Source: Bacteroidales bacterium UBA5515 (GTDB lineage Bacteria > Bacteroidota > Bacteroidia > Bacteroidales > P3). From it: 64,000 bases of DNA. The stretch's first letter is position 1. Each line of letters begins with the position of its first letter. The notes beneath the pieces were generated by a model that saw only the letters and a list, made by a program, of their open reading frames with translations, had not been told where the DNA came from and searched no databases. This document shows positions 1-9,394 of this stretch, in pieces. The stretch is taken from the NCBI GenBank assembly GCA_002423895.1, contig DIOL01000026.1, positions 1 to 64,000 of the forward strand, read 5' to 3'. The position numbers and the translations under genes were made by a program.

Positions 1-61
1 TGGAGTTATCTGAATATTATCAAATCCAGCAGCTGCAGTTGATAATATTCAGATAACTCCA
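1..61. repeat. Perfect inverted repeat at the window start
   Basis: Bases 1-23 are the exact reverse complement of bases 39-61, separated by a 15-base loop. The right arm and loop read sensibly as coding sequence of the gene that follows (residues PAAAVDNIQITPLT), whereas the left arm brings an in-frame TGA at 11-13. The simplest reading is a fold-back chimera or assembly end artefact, not a biological hairpin; a real hairpin cannot be excluded from this window alone. Confidence 0.85.
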
Positions 62-3000
62 TTAACATGTGCAACCCCAAGCAATTTAGTTGTTAACTCA
101 GTAACAACAACAAGTGCAGATTTATCATGGACAGATGCTGGTGCAACACAATGGTTGGTTGAATATTCTAATGATAACGTAGTTTGGCAATCACAAATAG
201 CAGGTACAAATACAAATTTCATTCTTTCAGGATTAAATCATTCTTCAACTTATTATCTTAGAGTATATTCTTTATGTTCTTCAACTGATACAAGTTTTAG
301 TGTAAATACTATTTTCAATACAGAATGTTCTAACATTAATCAATTCCCTTGGATAGAAAGTTTTGAAGGGATAACATCAAACAATCAATTGCCAAATTGT
401 TGGACTGCCACAAATATTAGTGACAAAACTTATACCTATACATCAAATCAATCATCTTATAATAGAATAGCAAGAACTGGAACTAAATTTGCTACTTTTA
501 AATATAGTTCAAATGATAATTTCACCACTCCAACATTTGATTTGAATGCTGGTACAAATTATTCATTTACTTTCTGGTATATTACTGATGGATCAGATGG
601 ATGGCAAAATCTTCAAGTTAGAGCTATTGATTTAAGTGATACAACAAATAATGTTGTGATTGGGACTCCAGTGGTAAATGCTGTTAATGAAAATTACGAA
701 ATTTACTTATCCAATTTCACCCCTACAACAACAGGAGCATATAAATTTAGAATTGAATGTCAAGCTACTTCTTCTCCATGGTATTTATCATTTGATGATG
801 TTAAATTAGATGAAGCTAATTGCTTATTCCCTGAAAATGTTCAATTGTCAAATGTTACTCCAACAACTGTAGATATGACTTGGGATGCAGGAGTAAACAC
901 TGCATGGATTGTTGACTATAAAATTTCTACTGATACAGTTTGGACAAGTGATATTGCATATACTAATCAATATACATTTACTCAATTAAATCCTATAACA
1001 GCTTATGACTTTAGAGTTGCATCTCTATGTACAAATGATACTTCATTATATATAAATTTATCTCAAACAACACCTTGTTCTTATATTTCAACTCTTCCTT
1101 GGAATGATAGTTTTGATACATATGGAACAGGATCTTCAATTTATCCACAATGTTGGAGTAGATTATATAATGCAACATCAGCAAATCCATATATCTCTTC
1201 AACAAACTTTAGTGCGCCAGGTTCAATGTACTTTACTGCAGCTTCAGGTAAATACTCAATTGCAGCTACACCAGGATTTGACCCATCAATTCCAATCAAC
1301 ACATTGTCAGCGATGTTTAGATTAAGAACATCTAATGCTACTTCAAAACTAACTGTTGGGGTTATGTCTAATCCTAATGATACTTTAACTTTTGATAGTA
1401 TTACTACCCTTATTCCAACTGCTACAAGCACATGGCAAGAATTTGAAGTTGATTTTGCTAATTATACTGGAACTGGTAATTATATTGCATTTAAAACACA
1501 ATATAATACTGCAAGTAATACTTGCTATATTGATGATTTAAGTGTTTATTCTACTCCTTCTTGTGCAAGACCAATAGCAATTAGTGCATCATCACTTACA
1601 AATAGTATAGATGTTACAATCACTCCTGCAGATCCATCAGATACTGAATGGAAAGTTTATTTTAGAGACGTAAATACTACTGATTGGGATTCAATAACCG
1701 CTGTTACTGCAGTTGTAACTATTCCAAACTTATTAACTCAAACTGAATATGAAATTTATGCAAAAACTGTATGTTCTGATGGTTCAAACTCAAATGCTAC
1801 AAATTCTATTATAATTCCAACACAACAAATTCCTGAACAAATTCCATATACATGTGATTTTGAAACTCCAGGAAATAATGGTTGGTTATTAAAGAATGGA
1901 ACTTGTACAAATAAATGGATGATTGGTACTCCAACTTCTGGTACATCAAATGCTTTATTCGTTTCTAATAATAATGCAGATGCTACTTATACCCTAAATA
2001 CATTTAGTGTAGTTGTTGCTGAGAAATTATTTGAGTTTAATACTTTAGACAGTATTCAATTAACATTCGATTTAACCATAGGAGGAGAGTCTTCTTTTGA
2101 TTATTTAAAAGTATTTTTAGTTGATAAAGATACTGTATTTAATCCTTCAACAGCAGCAACTTATTTTGCCGTTAATAGCTACGCTCAAGGTGTTATTATG
2201 CAAAATGCAACTAATAACTATATAAACCTTCTTACAGGAACACAAACTCTAAGTACAACTTTTGCAAGTCCAGGAGTTGGAGAACAAATGAAACTTATAT
2301 TTGTTTGGAAAAATGATGGTTCATCTGGAAATGCTAATTCAAGTATAATTGATAATGTTTCTTTAATTTCTAATAATCCATGTATTGCTCCAACCAATTT
2401 ATCAGTAACAAGTGTAACTAATACATCTGCAAACGTAACCTGGACTCCTGATGGAACAGAAACACAATGGCAAGTTAGATTGGGTCAAACAGAAACTCCA
2501 ATTGATGTTACTACTACTTCTCACACCCTTACTGGTTTAACTGAAAGCACAAACTATACAGTTTATGTAAGAGCAAATTGTGGAGGAACATACTCTAACT
2601 GGGTATCATTAGACTTTACAACTTTATCAGGACCATATTCACCTGAAGTAACAACATTATTAGCAGAATCAATTTCATTTACTTCAGTAACTTTGAATGG
2701 TTCTTATTTATTGGGCTCTGATACAATTACTTCAATTGGATTTGAATATAGACCTGTAGGAACAACTACATGGACTTCTGAAACTGTTGGTAATATTGTA
2801 ACTCCATTCTTAAAAGCTATTACTGGATTAACTTCAAATACACAATATGAATTTAAAGCTTTTGTTACTTCAACTACATTTAATACAACTTATGGTGATA
2901 TAGTAACTTTCACAACTTTACCAATAGTATCACCAACAGTAACAACACTAATGCCAAATCCAATAAGTTACACAACAGCAACCTTCTTAGGAACCATAAC

Positions 3001-3778
3001 ACAAGGTTCAGAAGAAATCAATGCAAGAGGATTTGAATACAAATTACAATCACAAACATGGCAAGACGGAACTCCAATTTCAGCAACAGGCACAGATAAC
3101 ATATCGGCTTCAGTAACCAGTTTACAACAAGGAACTACATATGAAGTTAGAGCCTATGCAAGAACAGCTAGTACAACAACCTATGGAACAACTATTACCT
3201 TTTCAACCCTAACCCAAGGAGTAACTCCTCCAACAGTAAATACTTTAGTAGCTGATCAAATAGGGGATAGAAGTGCAATATTACTTGGAACAGTAGTAGT
3301 AGGCAATGAAGCAATAACCGATCAAGGATTTGAATGGAAAGTAGCAAGTGCAAGCACATGGACTCCAGTAACCGTAGTACCAGTAAATGATACATTAAAC
3401 TATCAATTAACTGGTATAGAACCAACAACCAACTATGAATTTAAAGCTTATGCAACCACAGCAACAACAACTACATATGGAACTACTCAAACCTTCATGA
3501 CCTTAGGCATAAACGAAATAGATGGAAGTTTAATCACAGTAATGATGTATCCAAACCCAACAAGCGAAGAAACTAAGTTAGTAGTAACAGGTTTACAAGG
3601 TGACGTTAAGATAATTGTTAGTGATGTACAAGGTAGAATCATAAATACAATCAATTCCAGAGCAAACAACAATAAGGTAGAAGTAACCTTGAATGTAAGC
3701 GATATGGCTAAGGGAGTATATTATGTAAGACTACAAAATGAACAAGTAAGTAGAACTCAAAAGTTAATTGTAAAATAA
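14..3778 (+). CDS. Large T9SS-secreted fibronectin type III / anchor-J-like surface protein, 5' partial
   Basis: About 1254 residues are visible and the true start lies outside the window. The open frame runs from base 14; the first in-frame start-like codon is only a TTG at 155, inside a fibronectin-like domain, so the gene is truncated. Visible order: FnIII-like (about 1-105), an adhesion domain with a PWIESFEG...LPNCW signature (about 110-268, choice-of-anchor J type), FnIII (270-355), a second anchor-J-like domain starting LPWNDSF (361-515), FnIII (516-600), a third starting IPYTCDFE (609-785), FnIII (789-875), three tandem repeats of about 97 residues starting near 876, 972 and 1070, each ending TTYG..TF.TL, and a C-terminal sorting domain from YPNPTSEE (about 1178). 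That tail is the Por_Secre_tail type recognised by the T9SS, so export and cell-surface attachment are expected. The ligand is unknown. Confidence 0.85.
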   Translation: MLSNPAAAVDNIQITPLTCATPSNLVVNSVTTTSADLSWTDAGATQWLVEYSNDNVVWQSQIAGTNTNFILSGLNHSSTYYLRVYSLCSSTDTSFSVNTIFNTECSNINQFPWIESFEGITSNNQLPNCWTATNISDKTYTYTSNQSSYNRIARTGTKFATFKYSSNDNFTTPTFDLNAGTNYSFTFWYITDGSDGWQNLQVRAIDLSDTTNNVVIGTPVVNAVNENYEIYLSNFTPTTTGAYKFRIECQATSSPWYLSFDDVKLDEANCLFPENVQLSNVTPTTVDMTWDAGVNTAWIVDYKISTDTVWTSDIAYTNQYTFTQLNPITAYDFRVASLCTNDTSLYINLSQTTPCSYISTLPWNDSFDTYGTGSSIYPQCWSRLYNATSANPYISSTNFSAPGSMYFTAASGKYSIAATPGFDPSIPINTLSAMFRLRTSNATSKLTVGVMSNPNDTLTFDSITTLIPTATSTWQEFEVDFANYTGTGNYIAFKTQYNTASNTCYIDDLSVYSTPSCARPIAISASSLTNSIDVTITPADPSDTEWKVYFRDVNTTDWDSITAVTAVVTIPNLLTQTEYEIYAKTVCSDGSNSNATNSIIIPTQQIPEQIPYTCDFETPGNNGWLLKNGTCTNKWMIGTPTSGTSNALFVSNNNADATYTLNTFSVVVAEKLFEFNTLDSIQLTFDLTIGGESSFDYLKVFLVDKDTVFNPSTAATYFAVNSYAQGVIMQNATNNYINLLTGTQTLSTTFASPGVGEQMKLIFVWKNDGSSGNANSSIIDNVSLISNNPCIAPTNLSVTSVTNTSANVTWTPDGTETQWQVRLGQTETPIDVTTTSHTLTGLTESTNYTVYVRANCGGTYSNWVSLDFTTLSGPYSPEVTTLLAESISFTSVTLNGSYLLGSDTITSIGFEYRPVGTTTWTSETVGNIVTPFLKAITGLTSNTQYEFKAFVTSTTFNTTYGDIVTFTTLPIVSPTVTTLMPNPISYTTATFLGTITQGSEEINARGFEYKLQSQTWQDGTPISATGTDNISASVTSLQQGTTYEVRAYARTASTTTYGTTITFSTLTQGVTPPTVNTLVADQIGDRSAILLGTVVVGNEAITDQGFEWKVASASTWTPVTVVPVNDTLNYQLTGIEPTTNYEFKAYATTATTTTYGTTQTFMTLGINEIDGSLITVMMYPNPTSEETKLVVTGLQGDVKIIVSDVQGRIINTINSRANNNKVEVTLNVSDMAKGVYYVRLQNEQVSRTQKLIVK

Positions 3779-3823
3779 TTGCTTTAAGGTAATATTTAGT
3801 TTGAGACACAACTAATAATTGAT

Positions 3824-3858
3824 AAGTGGTTACTTCGAAAGAGGTAACCACTTTTTTG
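3824..3858 (+). terminator. Rho-independent terminator after the T9SS cargo gene
   Basis: A 10-bp perfect stem (3824-3833 with 3844-3853) with a 10-base loop is followed by a T run. It lies 45 bases after the stop codon and closes the upstream transcript. Confidence 0.85.
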
Positions 3859-3961
3859 TTCTATTTAAGTGCCATTTAATCAAGCTTAGAAATCGGTAAA
3901 TCAGTTAACAAACTCATTTAATAAGCTTTCAATCTCACTAAACTTCCTTTAGAACTCAAAA

Positions 3962-4300
3962 CAACCGCATTGTTTTGGGCAAACAATGGCATTGTTTTGA
4001 CATTGAAGTCTTATTTAATTTTTTTCAATCCTTGTTTTTATAGTTATATATCTTATTATTATCTCTTTATATGGGGTTTTAATCTTGTCAAAGCTTGTTT
4101 AATTTTAGTATAATGCCATTATATTCTCAGTATAATGGCATTATATGAGATTTATACCTTGATTAATCAGTTCTATACCTTGTTTCTCTATTTTTATGAA
4201 AGGGATTTGCTCTTTTTTCTTATTACTGATTCAAATTTATGTTTTCTATTTTTATTCCTAAATCTTGTTTACTCATAAAATTCTTATTCCTAAAAACTCT
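3962..4300. repeat. Phased 21/22-bp intergenic repeat array A
   Basis: Most of the gap between the cargo gene and eno. It holds palindromic units centred at 3967 (degenerate), 3989 (arms AAACAATG/CATTGTTT), 4116 and 4138 (arms TATAATG/CATTATA); within each pair the spacing is 22 bp. Between and after them, a CTTGTTT-like core (GTTT, TATT or GATT) recurs at 4013, 4034, 4055, 4076, 4097, then 4161, 4182 and about 4204, in steps of 21 bp. Beyond about 4240 the phase is lost. The rest of the gap (3859-3961, 4301-4396) is AT-rich with nothing else recognised. The tract ends well before the eno promoter. Confidence 0.75.
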
Positions 4301-4396
4301 TTTTCTAATTTTTGCTACCGATTTTTCTTATAAAGTTTTCTTTTATAAAAGGGATTGATATAAAGAGGCTTTGTTAAAGTATATTTTAATTATTTC

Positions 4397-4427
4397 TTGG
4401 TGAAATTGTACTTAATCACTATATTTG
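4397..4427 (+). promoter_or_regulatory. Predicted Bacteroidota-type promoter of eno
   Basis: TTG at 4397-4399 and TATATTTG (TAnnTTTG) at 4420-4427, with 20 bases between. This would give a leader of about 40 bases before the eno ATG. Confidence 0.7.
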
Positions 4428-4472
4428 CAAACTGATTTAAGAGGTAAAAATAATTTAAAAAAGAAAAAGAAT

Positions 4473-5762
4473 ATGGGACAAATTATTGGAATTCATGCAA
4501 GACAAATTCTTGACTCAAGAGGAAATCCAACAGTGGAAGTAGAGGTATATACAGATCAAGGTGCAGTTGGTAGAGCTGCAGTTCCTTCTGGAGCTTCAAC
4601 AGGAGTACATGAAGCTTGTGAATTAAGAGATAATGATAAAAATTATTTCATGGGCAAAGGAGTTCTTCAAGCAGTTGAAAATGTAAAAAATATATTAAAT
4701 GAAGAACTAAAAGGTTTCCAAGTAACTGATCAAAACGCTATTGATGCAAAGATGATTGAACTTGATGGAACACCAAACAAAAGCAAATTAGGAGCAAATG
4801 CAATTCTTGGAGTTTCTTTAGCTTGTGCAAAAGCAGCTGCAATGGAAACAGGTCAAGAGCTTTATAGATATATCGGTGGTGTTAATGCAAATACACTTCC
4901 TATTCCAATGATGAATATTCTAAATGGAGGTTCACATGCTGACAATTCAATAGACTTTCAAGAGTTTATGGTAATGCCAGTTGGAGCACAATCTTTTTCA
5001 CATGCACTTCAAATGGGAACAGAAGTTTTTCACAACTTGAAAGCAGTTTTAAAAGCACAAGGATATTCTACCAATGTTGGAGATGAAGGAGGTTTTGCAC
5101 CAAATTTAAAGTCTAATGAAGAAGCAATAGAAGTTATTCTAACTGCAATTGAAAAAGCTGGATACAAACCAGGAAAAGATATTTACATTGCATTAGACCC
5201 AGCTTCAAGTGAGTATTATATTCCAGAAGAAAAAGTATATCATTTGCATAAATCAACAGGAGAAAAACTTACTTCTTCTCAAATGGTAGAATATTGGGCT
5301 AAATGGGTTGAGAAATATCCAATTATTTCAATTGAAGACGGAATGGCAGAAGATGATTGGGAAGGATGGAAGCTTATTACAGATACATTAGGCGATAAGA
5401 TTCAACTTGTAGGAGATGATTTATTTGTAACAAATCCAGAACGTTTGCAAATGGGAATAGAAAAGAAAGTTGCAAACTCAATATTAGTTAAGGTTAATCA
5501 AATAGGAACATTAACCGAAACTATTAATGCAGTAAGTTTAGCAAATAGAAATTCTTACACTGCTGTAATGAGCCATCGTTCAGGAGAAACTGAAGACACA
5601 ACAATTGCAGACCTTGCAGTTGCACTTAATACAGGACAAATCAAAACAGGTTCTGCTTCAAGAACTGACAGAATTGCTAAATACAACCAACTTCTTCGTA
5701 TTGAGGAAGCCCTTGGAGAACAAGCAAAATATTTAGGGAAAACTTTTAAGTTTGCAAAGTAA
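4473..5762 (+). CDS. eno: Enolase (phosphopyruvate hydratase)
   Basis: Enolase, 429 residues, full length for the bacterial family. It interconverts 2-phosphoglycerate and phosphoenolpyruvate in cytoplasmic glycolysis. The N-terminus reads MGQIIGIHARQILDSRGNPT, which is characteristic; the ATG at 4473 is chosen over a TTG at 4425 because that upstream extension lies on the promoter and is lysine-rich filler. Other family signatures are the Mg-binding region SIEDGMAEDDW, the catalytic lysine region ILVKVNQIGTLTET, and SHRSGETEDTTIADLAVAL near the C-terminus. It is monocistronic: its own promoter precedes it and a strong terminator follows at 5793-5834. Confidence 0.98.
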   Translation: MGQIIGIHARQILDSRGNPTVEVEVYTDQGAVGRAAVPSGASTGVHEACELRDNDKNYFMGKGVLQAVENVKNILNEELKGFQVTDQNAIDAKMIELDGTPNKSKLGANAILGVSLACAKAAAMETGQELYRYIGGVNANTLPIPMMNILNGGSHADNSIDFQEFMVMPVGAQSFSHALQMGTEVFHNLKAVLKAQGYSTNVGDEGGFAPNLKSNEEAIEVILTAIEKAGYKPGKDIYIALDPASSEYYIPEEKVYHLHKSTGEKLTSSQMVEYWAKWVEKYPIISIEDGMAEDDWEGWKLITDTLGDKIQLVGDDLFVTNPERLQMGIEKKVANSILVKVNQIGTLTETINAVSLANRNSYTAVMSHRSGETEDTTIADLAVALNTGQIKTGSASRTDRIAKYNQLLRIEEALGEQAKYLGKTFKFAK

Positions 5763-5792
5763 ACTATAGAAAGTTTTAACCCTTATAAAATC

Positions 5793-5834
5793 AAGAATCC
5801 TTATTTCTCCTTATTGAAATAAGGATTCTTTTTT
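5793..5834 (+). terminator. Rho-independent terminator of eno
   Basis: A 14-bp perfect stem (5793-5806 with 5817-5830) around a 10-base loop, followed by a T run to 5834. Confidence 0.92.
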
Positions 5835-5862
5835 ATAAAACATTCATTTTCTTGTATTTTAT

Positions 5863-5893
5863 TTGTGCATATTAATAAATAATTATACCTTTG
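5863..5893 (+). promoter_or_regulatory. Predicted promoter of rpsA
   Basis: TTG at 5863-5865 and TACCTTTG at 5886-5893 with a 20-base spacer. The leader to the rpsA ATG would be about 115 bases, long enough for control of translation, though no defined structure was recognised in it. Confidence 0.65.
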
Positions 5894-6013
5894 CACCCAA
5901 TTTTCAAGAATAATGTTGCTTACTCAACAATCCTATATTTTTGAAAAGAAGTAATTTAATCAATGTTTAACCCGATTTAGTAAGAAATCACATTAAAAAA
6001 ATCATTTATTAGA

Positions 6014-7789
6014 ATGAGAGATTTAAAAGATGTACAACCATTACAAGATTTTGATTGGTCTTCTATTGGTAAAAAGAAAAGTGTTTACACAGAAAAAGAA
6101 CGTGAAACTTTAACCCAAAGCTACGAAGAAACATTCAGTCAATTAGCAGAACAACAAGTTGTTGAAGGAACAATTGTTGCTAAGAATAATCGTGAGGTTG
6201 TAATTAATATTGGCTTTAAATCAGATGGTATTATTCCTTTATCAGAAATTAGATATAATCCTAATTTAAAGGTTGGAGATAAGATTGAAGTTTTTGTTGA
6301 AAGCCAAGAAGATGCTGATGGACAGCTAATTCTTTCACATAAAAAAGCTCTTATCCTTAAATCATGGGATAGAGTTAATGAAGCATTTGAAACACAAGAA
6401 ATTATTAATGGCTACGTTAAGAGCAGAACTAAAGGTGGATTGATTGTTGATGTATTTGGAATTGAAGCATTCTTACCAGGGAGTCAAATTGATGTTAAAC
6501 CTATTAGAGACTATGATGTTTATGTAGATAAAATTATGGAATTTAAAATCGTGAAAATTAACCATGATTTCAAAAACGTAGTTGTATCTCACAAAGCTCT
6601 AATTGAAGACGAAATTGAAGCTCAAAAGGCTGAAATTATATCTCATCTTGAAAAAGGTCAAGTTCTTGAAGGAATTGTTAAAAACATTACTTCTTACGGA
6701 GTATTCATTGACCTTGGTGGAGTAGATGGATTAATTCACATTACAGACCTTTCATGGGGAAGAATCAATCACCCAGAAGAAGTTGTACAATTAGATCAAA
6801 AAATTAATGTTGTTATCTTAGACTTTGATGAATCTAAGAAACGTATTGCTTTAGGACTAAAACAACTTACTCCACATCCTTGGGATGCTTTAAGTGCTGA
6901 CTTGAAAGTTGGAGATAAAGTTAAGAGCAAGGTTGTTGTATTAGCTGATTACGGTGCATTTGTTGAAGTTGTTCCAGGAGTTGAAGGATTAATTCACGTA
7001 ACTGAAATGTCATGGAGCCAACATTTAAGAACTGCTCACGATTTCCTAAAAATTGGAGATGAAGTTGAAGCAATTGTTTTAACTCTTGATCGTGAAGAAA
7101 GAAAAATGTCATTAGGAATTAAACAACTTATTCCAGATCCATGGGGAGAAATTGCATCTAAATATCCAATTGGAAGCAAACACGAAGCAACAGTAAGAAA
7201 CTTTACTAACTTTGGTATTTTTGTTGAACTTGAAGAAGGAGTTGATGGATTAATTCACATTTCTGACCTTTCATGGAGCAAGAAAATTAAACATCCAGCA
7301 GAATTCACTAAAGTTGGAGAAAAAATTCAAGTAGTTGTTCTTGAAGTTGATTCTGAAAGCCGTCGTTTAAGCTTAGGTCACAAACAACTTGAAGAAAACC
7401 CATGGGATGTATTTGAAACAATATTCACTCTAAATTCAATTCATAAAGGAACAATCCTTAATATGAGTGAAAAGGGTGGTGCTACAATTGCTCTTCCTTA
7501 TGGAGTTGAAGCTTTCTGTCCAAAATCTCAATTAGCAAAAGAAGATAAAACAGCAGCTAATGTTGACGATCAATTAGATTTCAAGATTATTGAATTCTCA
7601 AGAGAAAACAAAAAAATAGTTGTTAGCCATTCAAAAACATGGCAAGCTGAAGAAGAAAAAGAAGATAAAAAATCTACTTCAGAAGAAAAAGCAATTAAAA
7701 AATTGAATGATAATTTAGAAAGAACAACTTTAGGAGACATTGACGCTTTAGCTAATTTAAAAGAAGAAATGACTAAGAATGAACAATAA
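6014..7789 (+). CDS. rpsA: 30S ribosomal protein S1
   Basis: 591 residues with consecutive S1/OB-fold RNA-binding repeats. The first begins near VVEGTIVAKNNREVVINIGF (about residue 50); later units carry the hallmarks YGVFIDLGGVDGLIHITDLSW, YGAFVEVVPGVEGLIHVTEMSW and FGIFVELEEGVDGLIHISDLSW. The C-terminus is a charged tail rich in Glu and Lys. The family binds mRNA on the 30S subunit and assists initiation; in Bacteroidota, where leaders usually lack Shine-Dalgarno sequences, S1 is thought to matter especially. Single gene between its own promoter and a terminator. Confidence 0.97.
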   Translation: MRDLKDVQPLQDFDWSSIGKKKSVYTEKERETLTQSYEETFSQLAEQQVVEGTIVAKNNREVVINIGFKSDGIIPLSEIRYNPNLKVGDKIEVFVESQEDADGQLILSHKKALILKSWDRVNEAFETQEIINGYVKSRTKGGLIVDVFGIEAFLPGSQIDVKPIRDYDVYVDKIMEFKIVKINHDFKNVVVSHKALIEDEIEAQKAEIISHLEKGQVLEGIVKNITSYGVFIDLGGVDGLIHITDLSWGRINHPEEVVQLDQKINVVILDFDESKKRIALGLKQLTPHPWDALSADLKVGDKVKSKVVVLADYGAFVEVVPGVEGLIHVTEMSWSQHLRTAHDFLKIGDEVEAIVLTLDREERKMSLGIKQLIPDPWGEIASKYPIGSKHEATVRNFTNFGIFVELEEGVDGLIHISDLSWSKKIKHPAEFTKVGEKIQVVVLEVDSESRRLSLGHKQLEENPWDVFETIFTLNSIHKGTILNMSEKGGATIALPYGVEAFCPKSQLAKEDKTAANVDDQLDFKIIEFSRENKKIVVSHSKTWQAEEEKEDKKSTSEEKAIKKLNDNLERTTLGDIDALANLKEEMTKNEQ

Positions 7790-7822
7790 TAATTCTTATT
7801 AGAAGTTCTTTAAATCAAATAT

Positions 7823-7857
7823 AACGTCTAAACTTTTTTAAGTTTAGACGTTTTTTG
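7823..7857 (+). terminator. Rho-independent terminator of rpsA
   Basis: A 13-bp perfect stem (7823-7835 with 7840-7852), TTTT loop, and T run. The promoter of the next gene starts directly after it. Confidence 0.92.
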
Positions 7858-7888
7858 TTGTAAATAAATACTAATTAATGTAACTTTG
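7858..7888 (+). promoter_or_regulatory. Predicted promoter of the GWxTD gene
   Basis: TTG at 7858-7860 and TAACTTTG at 7881-7888, spacer 20 bases, about 33 bases before the chosen ATG. Confidence 0.65.
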
Positions 7889-7921
7889 CACCTCTACAAA
7901 CCAATAAATAAAATCAAAATT

Positions 7922-9391
7922 ATGAAACGTCTTTTCTTTATATTAATGATGACAATTTTGCCTTTTGTTTCTTTTTCAGAAGGTTTAAATGCAATTTATT
8001 CATTTTCCACCTACAATGTTCCATCTCAAAAGCCTTATGTTGAAATAAACACTTCAATACAAGCAAAGAGTTTAATGTATGTTAATAATGAAGCAACAAT
8101 TGAATTTACATTAGTTCTACTTAAAGATTCACAAATTGTTTATGCGGAGAAAAGAGATTTAAAAGCATCAAAAGCAAACAGTGAAGCTTCAATAATTGAT
8201 ATTCAAAGAGTGAGTTTGGATAATGGACAATATTCAGCAAAGTTTGAATTGAAAGATAAAAACACTTCAATGACTCCTTTAATAATTGTAGATAATTTTG
8301 AGATAAACTACCCTAAAAATCAAATTGCAGTTTCTTCAGTTCAGTTAATTGACTCCTATAAGAAAACCACTACGCAAAATGTTCGTTCTAAAAATGGCTA
8401 CGACTTAATCCCTTATTTATTTGATGCCATTCCTGAAAATCAGAATACTATAACTTACTATGCAGAAATCTACAATGCAGAAAAAGAATTTGGCAAGGAT
8501 AGTACCTATGCAATATCTGTTGTATTGGAAAGCATAAAAACAGGAAAGAAATTTGAAGGAATACAAAAGATTAAAAGAGAAAAAGCAAAAGAAATATCAG
8601 TTGAAATTGGCAATTTAGACATTTCTTCTTTGCCTCAAGGAGGATATTATTTGGTTGTGGAAGCAAGAAATAAGAATAATATTCTTTATTCTTACAGCAA
8701 AACAGCATTTTACAGATATTCAAGCATTGATAATAATTCTCAATCAATTATCCCTGCTAATGCTTTTGTAAACATAATATCAAAAGATGAAATTGACGAT
8801 AATATTTATTGCTTAATTCCAATTGCAAGTGAAGCTCAAAAAACATTTATTTATAAAAATATGAAAACTGCAAGTGTTGATGAAAAGAAACACTTCCTAT
8901 ATGTATTTTGGAGAGGAATTAATCCAGAAAACCCAAATATCGAATGGCAGTCTTATATGAAAGATGTAAAGATTGTAAATGAAAAATACTCTACAAAGAT
9001 TAAAAAAGGATATGAAACTGAAATGGGAAGAGTATATTTGCAATATGGTAAGCCAGACATTGTGATTGATGAAAAGTTTAAATCAACCTCAGGAATGAGA
9101 CAAAGCTCAGTTGTATCACAAGCACTCAATCCATTAACAGGAGAATTTGGTCAAGATGCTATTTCCTATATGCCTTATCAAATATGGAAATATCACAATA
9201 CTCCTTATGGAGAAGTCAACAAAGGTTTTATTTTCTATGCTCCTCAAAACACTTTAACTGAATACTTCCTTTTACATTCTGATGCCAAAGGTGAACCTTC
9301 AGATATGTATTGGGAAACTAAACTTACAAGAGGTAATATGCCAGAAGGAATGCAAGGAGAAGCAGGTTTGCAATTTATTAGAGGATACTAA
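7922..9391 (+). CDS. GWxTD domain-containing secreted protein
   Basis: 489 residues with a Sec signal peptide (MKRLFFILMMTILPFVSFSEG). The ATG at 7922 is preferred over a TTG at 7886 because it puts the signal peptide first and leaves the promoter outside the gene. The C-terminal third carries the GWxTD family pattern: FLYVFWRGINPENP, then KGYETEMGRVYLQYGKPDIV, where the usual GW-x-TD is GYETE. GWxTD proteins are widespread in Bacteroidota; their role is not established. The N-terminal two thirds look like beta-rich domains of unknown role. The glycosyltransferase gene starts 3 bases after the stop, so the two are co-transcribed. Confidence 0.85.
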   Translation: MKRLFFILMMTILPFVSFSEGLNAIYSFSTYNVPSQKPYVEINTSIQAKSLMYVNNEATIEFTLVLLKDSQIVYAEKRDLKASKANSEASIIDIQRVSLDNGQYSAKFELKDKNTSMTPLIIVDNFEINYPKNQIAVSSVQLIDSYKKTTTQNVRSKNGYDLIPYLFDAIPENQNTITYYAEIYNAEKEFGKDSTYAISVVLESIKTGKKFEGIQKIKREKAKEISVEIGNLDISSLPQGGYYLVVEARNKNNILYSYSKTAFYRYSSIDNNSQSIIPANAFVNIISKDEIDDNIYCLIPIASEAQKTFIYKNMKTASVDEKKHFLYVFWRGINPENPNIEWQSYMKDVKIVNEKYSTKIKKGYETEMGRVYLQYGKPDIVIDEKFKSTSGMRQSSVVSQALNPLTGEFGQDAISYMPYQIWKYHNTPYGEVNKGFIFYAPQNTLTEYFLLHSDAKGEPSDMYWETKLTRGNMPEGMQGEAGLQFIRGY

Positions 9392-9394
9392 AAG

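Noticed and set aside
1141..1431. Minus-strand frame of 96 residues inside the T9SS cargo gene
   Set aside because: Lies wholly inside a well-supported gene on the other strand and shows no domain, signal peptide or promoter.
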